A stretch of DNA of 64,000 nucleotides. Source: an uncultured Porphyromonadaceae bacterium (GTDB taxonomy: Bacteria > Bacteroidota > Bacteroidia > Bacteroidales > Muribaculaceae). How positions within the stretch are numbered: position 1 is the stretch's first letter; each line of letters opens with the position of its first letter. A model generated the notes under the pieces. It was not told the origin of the DNA. It worked only from the letters and a program-made list of their open reading frames with translations, and did not search any database. Both the position numbers and the translations under genes were made by a program. The stretch lies in contig CANPMT010000002.1 in NCBI GenBank assembly GCA_947575235.1, positions 1 to 64,000 on the forward strand. The letters run 5' to 3'. Positions 37,617 through 45,834 of this stretch are shown here, one piece after another.

Positions 37617-37669
37617 AGGAGAGAGAAGGAGAGAGAAAGGATAGATAGGAGAGAGGGGGATAAAGTTAT

Positions 37670-37697
37670 GGCCGGTGCGTCTCACGACGTACCGGCC
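37670..37697. terminator. Hairpin after thyA
   Basis: GGCCGGTGCGTC (37670-37681) pairs with GACGTACCGGCC (37686-37697) with one G-U pair and a 4-base loop. It has a poor T-run on either side, so termination efficiency is uncertain. Confidence 0.6.
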
Positions 37698-37928
37698 ACT
37701 TGCGCTTTAATAATTGATTTTATCAGTTCCCTAATTTTTAATTTACACCTAATTATCCATTTATATTTTCTGAGTCAGTACTCCACAAATCTTGTTGAGA
37801 TAACTGTCAATATGAATTACTGCTTCAAGCGAGAGATTCTTGTGAAATCTATTCTGTCAGGTTTTAAGAAATAATTTTTCAGTAGAGAAAAACTCAATTT
37901 GAAAAATGGGTTTTTCTTAAATTCACTG

Positions 37929-37960
37929 CAAAATTATAAACAGAAGGAAAAATCTCCAAA
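37929..37960 (-). promoter_or_regulatory. Orphan leftward promoter
   Basis: Minus strand TTTG (37957-37960), exactly 20 bases, TAATTTTG (37929-37936). It points into 300 bases without an open frame and toward the 3' end of thyA. Confidence 0.5.
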
Positions 37961-37991
37961 TTTTTCAGGCAAAAAATTCAAAAAAAAATTA

Positions 37992-38021
37992 TTCAAACGA
38001 TTGAAAAAACTGCAAACGTTT
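37992..38021. promoter_or_regulatory. Two LacI-type operator-like palindromes
   Basis: TTCAAACGATTGAA (37992-38005, 12 of 14 symmetric) and AAACGTTT (38014-38021, perfect) both centre on CG, as LacI-family operators do, and their centres are 19 bases apart. They lie upstream of the orphan leftward promoter. Confidence 0.35.
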
Positions 38022-38158
38022 TAAAAGGTACAAAATTTGGTATAGAAAAGTGTTTTTTGGGAGACAAGTAGGGTTAAAGATTGAGTAATATAGAGGCTCA
38101 TGTATAGGGGAAAAGATTAAGGAGTAAGAAAAAAAAAGAAAAATTGATATGCTAAAAA

Positions 38159-38209
38159 TTTGCATTATGAAGAAAAGGTGCTTAACTTTGCAAGCGAAAG
38201 CATTCGCTT
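38159..38209 (+). promoter_or_regulatory. Promoter and adjacent palindrome of the LacI-family gene
   Basis: TTTG (38159-38162), 20 bases, TAACTTTG (38183-38190). Immediately after it AAGCGAA (38192-38198) / TTCGCTT (38203-38209) forms a perfect 7-bp inverted repeat over the predicted transcription start; it could be an operator or a leader hairpin. Confidence 0.6.
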
Positions 38210-38288
38210 TGGATTCAAGGATGCAAGATGTTAAATCCGCAAGGATAGCGTTTTTCATTCAATCCTCACTCCTTAAAAAAATACCGCT

Positions 38289-38906
38289 ATGCCAAATGAA
38301 GCCCCAAAGTCGAAGAGAGTAACTATAAAGGATGTTGCCAGACATCTGCAGTTATCACCCTCCACCGTATCCCGCGCCCTTGCCGGAGACACGAGTATAC
38401 GTCAGCAGACCCGCGAAGATATACTGCGGGCGGCCGATGAGTTAGGTTACCGTCGCAACGGACTCGCCGCGAGTCTTAAGATGGGCCGCACGAATATGGT
38501 TGGTGTGATAGTTGACAGTCTACTCTCCGACCTTAACTTGCCAATACTGGAGGGAGCCGAGCGCCGTCTCCATGCCCGAGGAATCAATATGCTGGTCGGC
38601 AACTCCGCCCAGTCGGTAGAGAAGGAACGAGCCACGCTCCATATGATGGAGGGAGCTCTTGTAGATGGAGTCATCGTCATGCCGTTGGCCGGCGATGAGA
38701 ATCTGAAAGAGTTTCTCCGGTTCAAGCGTGGGGGGATGCCGGTGGTGTTCCTCCGTAATGAAGTGCGAGGCATAATCGCCTCCTCCGTCATGCCCAAGAC
38801 GCTTGATGTGCCCTCCGACCAGCGCAACATGGCCGAGGCCGGTGTGGATCTTCTGCTTGAGATGATAGAGAATCCGCTTGCCCAGCCCAGGCGGGTCACC
38901 CTCTGA
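38289..38906 (+). CDS. LacI-family regulator with internal deletion
   Basis: 205 residues against about 330-340 for the family. The helix-turn-helix and hinge are intact (VTIKDVARHLQLSPSTVSRALAG, then SLKMGRTNMVGVIVDSL). The first half of the sugar-binding domain is present up to FKRGGMPVVFLRNEV, after which the sequence jumps to what looks like the C-terminal helix (SDQRNMAEAGVDLLLEMIENPLAQPRRVTL). About 120 codons covering the middle of the ligand domain are missing in frame. It might still bind DNA constitutively or be a decaying gene. Two LacI-type boxes lie 270-300 bases upstream. Confidence 0.7.
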   Translation: MPNEAPKSKRVTIKDVARHLQLSPSTVSRALAGDTSIRQQTREDILRAADELGYRRNGLAASLKMGRTNMVGVIVDSLLSDLNLPILEGAERRLHARGINMLVGNSAQSVEKERATLHMMEGALVDGVIVMPLAGDENLKEFLRFKRGGMPVVFLRNEVRGIIASSVMPKTLDVPSDQRNMAEAGVDLLLEMIENPLAQPRRVTL

Positions 38907-39064
38907 GCCCCTCGGGTAGGGGAGTGTGTCATTATGTGCCGATGACATGAGGGTGGCATGTCATCGAGCAAAAGATATATGCTTATACAGGTTATGAAGT
39001 AAAATAAATTGACCGTTTTAAATATTATTAACATTAAAAGGGTTATTATTAATAAAAAAGTCCT

Positions 39065-39072
39065 TATATTTG
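39065..39072 (+). promoter_or_regulatory. -7 box of the secreted-protein gene
   Basis: TATATTTG, 37 bases before the ATG at 39109. The stretch 38907-39064 shows nothing else I can support. Confidence 0.45.
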
Positions 39073-39108
39073 TGAAATTATTTCCAAACTTCATTAACCT
39101 GTTATCAT

Positions 39109-39807
39109 ATGAAGAAAATCTTTACCATTCTGAGTGCGTCTCTCCTTGCCGGCATGTTCGCCGCATCAGCAGAGACAGTAGTTGTGTCAGTCGAGAGTTA
39201 CGATGAGGCTTCTAAGAGCTACTATGAGGTGGCGCAGCCTTTCGAATCGGACCTTATCCTCAACGAGGATGGCTCGCTCACACTCTCGCAGTTCTTCAAC
39301 TCTGGCTATCCCGCCTCGTTCAAGTTCGAGGATGGCGGGGTGGAAGCATACAGCACCTCATTCGAGATGACCGGCAATCTTGACCGGAGTGATACCTATC
39401 CGTATCTGCTGACACCTGACGGCGACTATATGACCTGCTACGCCTACGCTGTCGGAGGTGGGCCGGATGACTGGACAGCCATCTATTGGCCGTATGTCTT
39501 CGATAGTGGCGGATATAGCTGGGTCTACAGATATGATATGTCAGATCCTAAGAATATCTATGAGTACATGGGATACATTGCCCTGAGTGGTTCAGTAGAT
39601 AATGGGGATGGGACCTACACCTCGCCTTACTACTATCTGAACTTCATGTTCAACATGCCGGAGCCCTTAGGAGTGGAGAGTGTTGCGTCTGACACTGAGG
39701 CTCCTGTAGAGTACTACAATCTCAACGGCCTCCGCGTCACCAATCCGGAGAACGGTCTCTACATCCGTCGTCAAGGCTCTGCCGTCAGCAAAGTAATGCT
39801 GAAGTAA
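39109..39807 (+). CDS. Secreted protein of unknown function with conserved C-terminal tail
   Basis: 232 residues. A signal peptide ends near FAASA. The middle is rich in Tyr, Asp and Gly with no recognisable domain. The last 35 residues (EYYNLNGLRVTNPENGLYIR, then KVMLK) match a tail seen on many secreted Bacteroidales proteins and resembling the type IX secretion sorting tail: YxLxG-x-V, P-x-x-GLYI, then a basic K-V end. It is therefore probably exported to the surface or outside. It is a single gene between the LacI-like regulator and hipBA, closed by a strong terminator (39818-39875). Confidence 0.7.
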   Translation: MKKIFTILSASLLAGMFAASAETVVVSVESYDEASKSYYEVAQPFESDLILNEDGSLTLSQFFNSGYPASFKFEDGGVEAYSTSFEMTGNLDRSDTYPYLLTPDGDYMTCYAYAVGGGPDDWTAIYWPYVFDSGGYSWVYRYDMSDPKNIYEYMGYIALSGSVDNGDGTYTSPYYYLNFMFNMPEPLGVESVASDTEAPVEYYNLNGLRVTNPENGLYIRRQGSAVSKVMLK

Positions 39808-39817
39808 GAGTGGTCTT

Positions 39818-39875
39818 GTAAAACCATATCAACCCGGTCAATGTGAACAGCATTGACCGGGTTGATTGGTTTTAC
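39818..39875. terminator. Strong bidirectional terminator
   Basis: Inner arms 39829-39843 and 39851-39865 pair over 15 bp (CAACCCGGTCAATG core), extended by GTAAAACCA / TGGTTTTAC on the outside. It ends the secreted-protein gene. Confidence 0.9.
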
Positions 39876-39920
39876 ATATGAGGAATCATTCTTGGTAATT
39901 AAGCAGTTTTTCAGATAATC

Positions 39921-39982
39921 ATAGTTTGTAATATAGATAGTTATTGTTATATTTGCAGTTAAATATCTATATTTGAAACTAT
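39921..39982 (+). promoter_or_regulatory. hipBA promoter and operator
   Basis: TTTG (39925-39928), 19 bases, TATATTTG (39948-39955). Two 19-base inverted arms, 39921-39939 and 39964-39982, match at 17 of 19 positions and bracket the -7 box; the right arm reaches into the hipB start codon. This is the expected architecture for HipB autorepression. Confidence 0.7.
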
Positions 39983-40298
39983 GGTAGACCTTAATTATAT
40001 AACAAACCAAGAGATAATGACGTTATTGGCAAAGAGAGTCAAGGAGTATCGTCTCGCGGCACGCCTGAGTCAGCGGGAACTCTCGGAACTGTCGGGGGTG
40101 GGCTACACCACTCTCAGTCATTTCGAGCAAGGGAAACACCTTAACTTATCGCTTGGCCATTTCATTTCCCTGTTGCGGTGTGTGGGAATGGAGAGGAGAA
40201 TGCTGGAGGTGCTTCCGGAACTCCCTGTACCTCCAATGGCTCTGCGCGAGATAAACCGTCTGATACCAAAACGAGTAAGAAGAAAAGAGAAGAGATGA
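39981..40298 (+). CDS. hipB: HipB-like XRE-family antitoxin/repressor
   Basis: 105 residues. A helix-turn-helix domain of the Xre type covers residues about 12-70 (LAKRVKEYRLAARLSQREL, SELSGVGYTTLSHFEQGK). The tail is basic (IPKRVRRKEKR). It overlaps the HipA gene by 4 bases (ATGA). As in other HipBA systems it should bind the palindromic operator at 39921-39982 and inhibit the HipA kinase. An ATG at 40017 is an alternative start; 39981 is preferred because it lies about 22 bases after the predicted transcription start. Confidence 0.88.
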   Translation: MVDLNYITNQEIMTLLAKRVKEYRLAARLSQRELSELSGVGYTTLSHFEQGKHLNLSLGHFISLLRCVGMERRMLEVLPELPVPPMALREINRLIPKRVRRKEKR

Positions 40299-41569
40299 TT
40301 GAACGACTTGACGTGTTTCTTTGGCAAAAGAAGATAGGTAGTCTGATAGCCTCTAAAAAGGGTTATCATAACCGGATTTGTTTCTATTTCAATCCCGATT
40401 ATCTGAATGGCGGCTATGATTTCGCTCCCCTTTGTGCCTCTTTATCGGGAGTGGCCGCTCGTAGAGGTTTGCCGATATATCCGGAGGAGAACAAGATTTT
40501 CAATGGTCTCCCATCATTTATTTCCGATTCAATGCCCGACCATTGGGGAAATATAATCTTTGCTGAATGGGCCAAGGCTCACCATATACGTATGCGCGAC
40601 CTCACACCTCTCGACAGATTGGCCTACATAGGGAGACGGGGAATGGGAGCCTTGGAATTTCTTCCACCATCGTCGCCTGAGATGGAGATGCCGTTTAAAG
40701 TAGAGGTGGCTGAGTTGTCGCGTCTGGCACAGATGGCACTCAACGAGGCGAAGAATTTCCATGCAGTCATGAGTCCTGGATTAGTGATCGAGAGTCTCTT
40801 TAAGGTTGGCACATCCGCCGGAGGACGTCGTCCGAAGGCAGTGATCAATCTCAACCGGCAAACGGGTGAATGCTATTCGGGGCAGGTGCCTGCTCCTCTC
40901 GAGGGCTTTGTGCCGATGATTATAAAATTTGATGAGCACGGTGAGATTCCAACCACAAAAATTGAATACAGCTATTATCTCATGGCTTTGGAGGCCGGGC
41001 TGGATATGATGCCATGCAGTCTGTTCGAGGCAGGTGATGAGACGCATTTCCTGACTGAGCGTTTTGACAGGCGGGGAGAGGAGAAGATACATGTACAGAC
41101 ATTGGCTGCCATGAATCCTTTGTCAACCTCATACGAGGAGCTTTTTGATACGGCCGTCCGGATCGGGATTGTAGCGTCAGAGCTGAAGCAGCTGTTTCTC
41201 CAGATGGTAATGAATGTGGTTGGTGGAAATGTGGATGACCACAACAAGAATTTCAGCTTCCTTATGGGAAAGGATGGTGTATGGCACGTCGCTCCGGCCT
41301 ACGATTACACTTTCTCGGTAGATACATCCGGCCCATTCTATGTAAACCGTCACAGCATGACAGTAAATGGTAAATGTGAGGATATCACAAAAGAGGACCT
41401 GCTGGCAGTGGCCACCGCCTACAGCATACCGAAGCCGGAAAGCCTTATCGGCATGGGAGTTGAGATAGCGGGCAATTACCGTAGATTTGCACGGGAGGCG
41501 CAAGTTCCGGAGAGGTGGATTCAGAAAATTGAATCAGAACTTTCCGAACGGCTTTTATTATTTAAATAA
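40295..41569 (+). CDS. hipA: HipA-family serine/threonine kinase toxin
   Basis: 424 residues from the ATG at 40295, coupled to hipB. The N-terminal subdomain (residues about 5-125, with SMPDHWGNIIFAEWA) precedes the kinase core: phosphate loop GTSAGGRRPKAVI (172-184), IIKFDEHG, LTERFDRRG, catalytic GNVDDHNKNFSF with Asp315 and Asn319, and metal-binding Asp337 in PAYDYTF. HipA kinases inactivate glutamyl-tRNA synthetase or other targets and induce dormancy. All key residues are present, so activity is likely. Several relatives act on other substrates, so the target is not certain. Confidence 0.9.
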   Translation: MIERLDVFLWQKKIGSLIASKKGYHNRICFYFNPDYLNGGYDFAPLCASLSGVAARRGLPIYPEENKIFNGLPSFISDSMPDHWGNIIFAEWAKAHHIRMRDLTPLDRLAYIGRRGMGALEFLPPSSPEMEMPFKVEVAELSRLAQMALNEAKNFHAVMSPGLVIESLFKVGTSAGGRRPKAVINLNRQTGECYSGQVPAPLEGFVPMIIKFDEHGEIPTTKIEYSYYLMALEAGLDMMPCSLFEAGDETHFLTERFDRRGEEKIHVQTLAAMNPLSTSYEELFDTAVRIGIVASELKQLFLQMVMNVVGGNVDDHNKNFSFLMGKDGVWHVAPAYDYTFSVDTSGPFYVNRHSMTVNGKCEDITKEDLLAVATAYSIPKPESLIGMGVEIAGNYRRFAREAQVPERWIQKIESELSERLLLFK

Positions 41570-41571
41570 TA

Positions 41572-41603
41572 TTTGGAGGGGATGTGAAATTTTTGTAATT
41601 TTG
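41572..41603 (+). promoter_or_regulatory. Promoter of the cobalamin riboswitch
   Basis: TTTG (41572-41575), 20 bases, TAATTTTG (41596-41603). Transcription would start near 41607, right at the 5' end of the riboswitch. Confidence 0.7.
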
Positions 41604-41606
41604 CGC

Positions 41607-41833
41607 TGAATCGGTGCCGATGCCTCACAGGGCAAAGGCTTAATAGGGAACCGGGTGTGAATCCCGGGCAGTCCCGCTGCTGTGAGTCTCAAGCTGTTGC
41701 CACGGGAATTCACTAACTTTAAAAACGTGTCGACAGCAGCTGACGTCCAACAAAATGGTCACTGACCTCCATTTCCGAGAGGGGGTTGGGAAGGCCGGAC
41801 AATGTCAGGAGACAAGCCAGAATACCTGCCGTT
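41607..41833 (+). promoter_or_regulatory. Cobalamin riboswitch
   Basis: Ordered conserved elements of the B12 aptamer are present: cGGTGCC at 41612, taatagGGAAccGGGTG from 41641, atCCCGGgCagtCCCGCtgctGTga, and the B12 box agCCAGaatACCTGCC at 41816-41830. It binds a cobalamin and normally shuts off B12 uptake, synthesis or B12-replaceable enzymes. No such gene follows. The next 300 bases hold small hairpins and possible termination signals, and the next gene is thrA with its own promoter. Confidence 0.9.
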
Positions 41834-41933
41834 TCAGATTTTGTCTGTTGGAAGGCTTGCGAGGACGAGCCGGGACGACACATGGACCGGGAGTTTTCCC
41901 AGATATGATATAGAAACAACAGGTTAACTCTGA

Positions 41934-42025
41934 CGCAGTGACTGCGGCGGATTTAGAGACGGCTTAATTATTCAACTCGGTTCATGGCGTGCCTGACTCT
42001 GCCCCCGCAGGCTTTCTTTTCCTCC
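41934..42025 (+). other. Hairpins between the riboswitch and thrA
   Basis: CGCAG/CTGCG (41934-41946), and GCCTG paired with CAGGC around 41989-42011 followed by TTTCTTTTCCTCC. The second resembles a weak terminator and could be the expression platform. No open reading frame longer than about 20 codons is seen between 41834 and 42181. Confidence 0.4.
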
Positions 42026-42074
42026 TTTTATCCCCTTATAAAGTGAATATTATCTGCATAATCGCTTCAAATTG

Positions 42075-42105
42075 TTGTCGGTGTGTGGATTTATTTGTAA
42101 ATTTG
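42075..42105 (+). promoter_or_regulatory. Promoter of the threonine operon
   Basis: TTG (42075-42077), 20 bases, TAAATTTG (42098-42105), 76 bases before the thrA ATG. It would allow thrA expression independent of the riboswitch. Confidence 0.55.
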
Positions 42106-42181
42106 GCGATTATTTACGATAAACAATGCCTCCTGCACACTATCCCTGAAGGTGGGGAAGGCTGAAAACGGTTTTACAAAG

Positions 42182-44617
42182 ATGAAAGTGATGAAGTTTG
42201 GAGGCTCCTCGGTAGGCACCGTCGAGAGTCTCTCGAACGTGAAAAAGATTGTGGAGGAGACACCCGGTCGTAAAGTGGTGGTGGTGTCGGCCTTAGGTGG
42301 GATAACTGACCTGCTCATATCGACGGCTAAACTCGCCGTTGCCGATGACATCCGTTATCTCGATTCCTATGCCCGTATTGTGGAACGTCATCTCACCGTA
42401 ATCAACGGTGTGGTGCCCGCCACACGTCGCGATGCCACCGAGGCTATGGTGAAGATGATGCTCGATGAACTTGCCAACATCTATAAAGGCGTCATGCTCC
42501 TGCACGACCTCTCCCAGCGTGCCCTGAATATAATTGTAAGCTACGGCGAACGTCTCTCAAGTGTGATTGTGGCAAACATCATAAAGGGTGCCACACACTT
42601 CGATTCTCGCACATTCATACGCACCCGCAAGGATGCCCACGGCGGCGATATGCTCGATTCGGAGCTTACCTACCGCCTGATTGACGAGTGCGTGATGGGC
42701 TACGAGTGGGAGACAGCCGTAATGGGCGGTTTCATAGCCTCCGACGCCAAGGGTGAGGTCACCAACCTCGGCCGTGGCGGAAGCGACTACACTGCAGCTA
42801 TAATGGCCGCCGCCCTCGATGCAAGTGTGCTCGAGATATGGACAGATGTCGACGGGTTCATGACAGCTGACCCGAAGGTAATCAACAACGCATATGTGAT
42901 CGAGGAGCTCTCGTTCACCGAAGCCATGGAGCTATGCAACTTCGGCGCAAAGGTGATTTATCCCCCCACGATATATCCGGTATATCACAAGAATATCCCG
43001 ATTCTTGTAAAGAATACATTCAATCCCACAGCCCCCGGCACCCTGATCAGCGCCAACCCGACACATCGCGGCCACGCCATCAAGGGTATATCATCGATCA
43101 ACGATACCTGCCTTGTCACCATCACCAGTCTCTGCATGGTGGGTGTGATCGGTGTCAACTCACGCATCTTCAACGCGCTCACGGCAAAAGGTGTGAGCGT
43201 ATTCCTCGTGAGCCAGGCCGCCAGTGAGAACAACACCACGATAGCTGTGCGCAACGCCGACGCCGACCTGGCCGTGGAGACCCTGCGCGAGGAGTTTGCC
43301 GTGGAACTGGCATCCGGAATGTTCAACGACATAAAGGCGGAGCGCGACCTCGCGACTGTGGCTGTGGTGGGTGAGAAGATGAAGCACACCACCGGTCTGG
43401 CCGGAAAGCTCTTCAACACCGTTGGGCGCAACGGCATTAACGTCATAGCCTGCGCGCAAGGCGCGTCAGAGACCAATATCTCATTCGTGATAGAGAAGCG
43501 CAGCCTCCGCAAAGCCCTGAGCGTTATCCATGACTCATTCTTCCTCTCCGAGAGTCAGGTGCTCAACGTCTTCCTTGTGGGAATCGGCAACGTCGGGAGC
43601 AGTCTGCTCAATCAGATATGCAAGCAGCAGGAGAAGCTTCTGCGCGAGAAGAACCTGCGTCTTAATGTGGTGGGAATCGCGTCGAGCCGACGTGCCGTGT
43701 TCAATCCCGAGGGTATCGACATAACACGCTATCATGAGGAGCTCGAGGAGAATGGCATCGACGCCAACCCCGACATCATCAAGGAGGAGATCCTGAAGAT
43801 GAATATCTTCAACTCGGTGTTTGTTGACTGCACGGCATCTGCCGAGATAGCCGCCCTCTACAAGGACCTGCTGGAGCATAACGTCAATGTGGTGGCCGCC
43901 AACAAGATCGCCGCCTCGTCAGACTATCTCTCATATCAGGGGCTCAAACGGACCGCCCGCCGCAAGGATGTGAAATATCTTTTCGAGACCAATGTCGGGG
44001 CCGGACTCCCCATCATCAACACCATCAACTCACTCATAAATTCGGGCGACAAGATTCTGAAGATAGAGGCTGTAGTGTCGGGTACGCTCAACTATATCTT
44101 CAATGTGCTGGCAGAGGATGTGCCTCTGAGCCGTGCCGTGGAGATGGCCAAGGAGGCCGGTTATTCCGAACCCGACCCACGCATCGACCTCTCAGGAAAG
44201 GATGTTGTGCGCAAGTTAGTTATTCTGGCCCGCGAGGCCGGTTACAGGGTTGAGCAGGAGGATGTGGAGAAGAACCTTTTCGTGCCTGAATCGTTTTTTG
44301 AGGGTGAGGCAGCCGACTTCATACCGAATCTGCGCGGACTTGACGAGGAGTTTGAGCGGAAGCGCGGTGAGGCAGCCGCCAACGGCGAGCATTTCCGCTT
44401 CGTGGCTTCGTTCGACAATGGTAAGGTCAGCGTGGGTCTGCGCCGTGTGGGGGCTGACCATCCCTTCTACAATCTTGCAGGGAGCAACAACGTCATCCTG
44501 CTCACCACCGAACGCTACATGGAGTATCCGATGGTGATAAAGGGGTATGGAGCCGGAGCCGAGGTTACGGCGGCCGGAGTCTTCGCCGATATAATAAGCA
44601 TAGCCAATATACGATGA
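42182..44617 (+). CDS. thrA: Bifunctional aspartokinase / homoserine dehydrogenase
   Basis: 811 residues from the ATG at 42182; the GTG 30 bases earlier adds a tail not typical of the family. Residues about 1-290 are aspartokinase (KVMKFGGSSVGTVESL, GRGGSDYTAAIMA, WTDVDGFMTADP), followed by two ACT regulatory domains and homoserine dehydrogenase from about 470 (VFLVGIGNVGSSLLNQI, ETNVGAGLPIINTI, SGTLNYIFNVL). It performs the first and third steps from aspartate toward threonine and methionine and is usually feedback-inhibited by threonine. First gene of thrA-mutase-like-thrC. Confidence 0.96.
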   Translation: MKVMKFGGSSVGTVESLSNVKKIVEETPGRKVVVVSALGGITDLLISTAKLAVADDIRYLDSYARIVERHLTVINGVVPATRRDATEAMVKMMLDELANIYKGVMLLHDLSQRALNIIVSYGERLSSVIVANIIKGATHFDSRTFIRTRKDAHGGDMLDSELTYRLIDECVMGYEWETAVMGGFIASDAKGEVTNLGRGGSDYTAAIMAAALDASVLEIWTDVDGFMTADPKVINNAYVIEELSFTEAMELCNFGAKVIYPPTIYPVYHKNIPILVKNTFNPTAPGTLISANPTHRGHAIKGISSINDTCLVTITSLCMVGVIGVNSRIFNALTAKGVSVFLVSQAASENNTTIAVRNADADLAVETLREEFAVELASGMFNDIKAERDLATVAVVGEKMKHTTGLAGKLFNTVGRNGINVIACAQGASETNISFVIEKRSLRKALSVIHDSFFLSESQVLNVFLVGIGNVGSSLLNQICKQQEKLLREKNLRLNVVGIASSRRAVFNPEGIDITRYHEELEENGIDANPDIIKEEILKMNIFNSVFVDCTASAEIAALYKDLLEHNVNVVAANKIAASSDYLSYQGLKRTARRKDVKYLFETNVGAGLPIINTINSLINSGDKILKIEAVVSGTLNYIFNVLAEDVPLSRAVEMAKEAGYSEPDPRIDLSGKDVVRKLVILAREAGYRVEQEDVEKNLFVPESFFEGEAADFIPNLRGLDEEFERKRGEAAANGEHFRFVASFDNGKVSVGLRRVGADHPFYNLAGSNNVILLTTERYMEYPMVIKGYGAGAEVTAAGVFADIISIANIR

Positions 44618-45834
44618 AACATATAATAATACTTGGCGACGGCATGGCCGACGAGGCCTGCGGGGCGTTGGGTGGACTCACGCCGTTGGAGGCGGCCTCC
44701 ACCCCGGCTCTCGATGCTCTCGCCGCTGCCGGACGCAACGGGTGTCTGGCTACAGTTCCCGAAGGTTTCCATCCCGGCAGCGAGATAGCCCATCTCTCGC
44801 TGTTGGGTTATGATGTGCCCGCTGTGTTCGAGGGTAGAGGCACCCTCGAGGCGGCCAGCATGGGTGTGCCGATTCTTCCCGGTGAGATGGCCATGCGCTG
44901 CAATCTTGTGTGCATAACCCCCGACGGCATTCTGAAGAATCATTCAGCCGGACATATATCCACCGAGGAGGCTGACCAGCTGATAAAGTTCCTTAACGAG
45001 AATCTCGATGACGGACGCTGCAGTTTCTTCACCGGTGTGAGCTACCGCCATCTGCTGAAGATAAAGGGTGGCGACAAGCGTGTGGAGGTGACACCCCCTC
45101 ACGACGTGCCGGGACATCCTTTCCGCGATGAGCTGGCGCGTCCGCTTTGCGATGACGCGGCTGCCGTAGAGACCGCCGCCTATATCAACCGCCTCATACT
45201 CAAATCGCAGGAATTGCTTGCCAATCATCCGGTCAACCTGCGGCGTATAGCCGAGGGTAAGGATCCGGCCAACAGTATCTGGCCCTGGAGCGCGGGTTAT
45301 AAGCCGGCCATGAAGACCATGACTGAACTCTACGGGATAGGGAAGGGGTATGTGATCTCGGCTGTCGACCTTATCCGTGGGATTGGTGTGTATGCCGGGC
45401 TGGAACCTGTAATCGTCGAAGGGGCCACCGGACTTTATGACACCAATTACGAGGGGAAGCTTGAGGCCGCTCTCGATCTCCTTCGCAAGGATGCCGATTT
45501 TGTGTTCCTGCACATCGAGGCCAGTGATGAGGCCGGTCATGAGGGTGACGCGGTGTTGAAGAAGCTCACTGTTGAATATCTTGACCACCGTATCGTAGGG
45601 CCGCTTATGGAGGCGTTGAAAGATTTCGGCGAGGATGTGGCTGTGGCGGTGCTGCCCGACCATCCCACCCCCTGCCATATCCGCACGCACACGGCCAATC
45701 CTGTCCCCTTCATTATCTGGTATCCCGGCATAGAGGCCGATTCAGTCACCGCCTACACCGAGAAGGAGGCCCAGCGCGGGAGCTACGGCCTGTTGAAGGA
45801 GGATCAGTTTATCCGCACCTTCCTTGAGAAATGA
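44614..45834 (+). CDS. ApgM/COG3635-type phosphoglycerate mutase family protein, probable homoserine kinase
   Basis: 406 residues. Metal and catalytic residues of cofactor-independent mutases are kept: IILGDGMADEA near the start, the nucleophile serine in HPGSEIAHLSLLGYD, HIEASDEAGHEGD and LPDHPTPCHIRTH. It overlaps thrA by 4 bases and is followed by thrC with the same spacing, exactly where a homoserine kinase (thrB) is needed, and no GHMP-type thrB is present. As I recall, genetic fitness data in Bacteroides pointed to this family as the homoserine kinase. Function is thus inferred from context, not from the active site. Confidence 0.8.
   Translation: MKHIIILGDGMADEACGALGGLTPLEAASTPALDALAAAGRNGCLATVPEGFHPGSEIAHLSLLGYDVPAVFEGRGTLEAASMGVPILPGEMAMRCNLVCITPDGILKNHSAGHISTEEADQLIKFLNENLDDGRCSFFTGVSYRHLLKIKGGDKRVEVTPPHDVPGHPFRDELARPLCDDAAAVETAAYINRLILKSQELLANHPVNLRRIAEGKDPANSIWPWSAGYKPAMKTMTELYGIGKGYVISAVDLIRGIGVYAGLEPVIVEGATGLYDTNYEGKLEAALDLLRKDADFVFLHIEASDEAGHEGDAVLKKLTVEYLDHRIVGPLMEALKDFGEDVAVAVLPDHPTPCHIRTHTANPVPFIIWYPGIEADSVTAYTEKEAQRGSYGLLKEDQFIRTFLEK

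Larger units (their letters stand above)
37617..38158. other. AT-rich non-coding stretch with orphan leftward promoter
   Basis: No convincing gene. It holds a purine-rich run just after thyA (to about 37660), a hairpin at 37670-37697, a full minus-strand promoter at 37929-37960 with no gene downstream, and two LacI-type palindromes at 37992-38021. It may be the remains of a deleted sugar-regulated gene, or encode a small RNA. Confidence 0.5.

Noticed and set aside
37617-37660. Purine-rich run after thyA as a repeat array
   Set aside because: Irregular GA-rich sequence without a fixed unit; probably untranslated trailer.
41984-42046. 20-codon frame between the riboswitch and thrA as a leader peptide
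   Set aside because: Composition (MACLTLPPQAFF...) shows no run of threonine, isoleucine or methionine codons expected of an attenuator, and it overlaps a hairpin.
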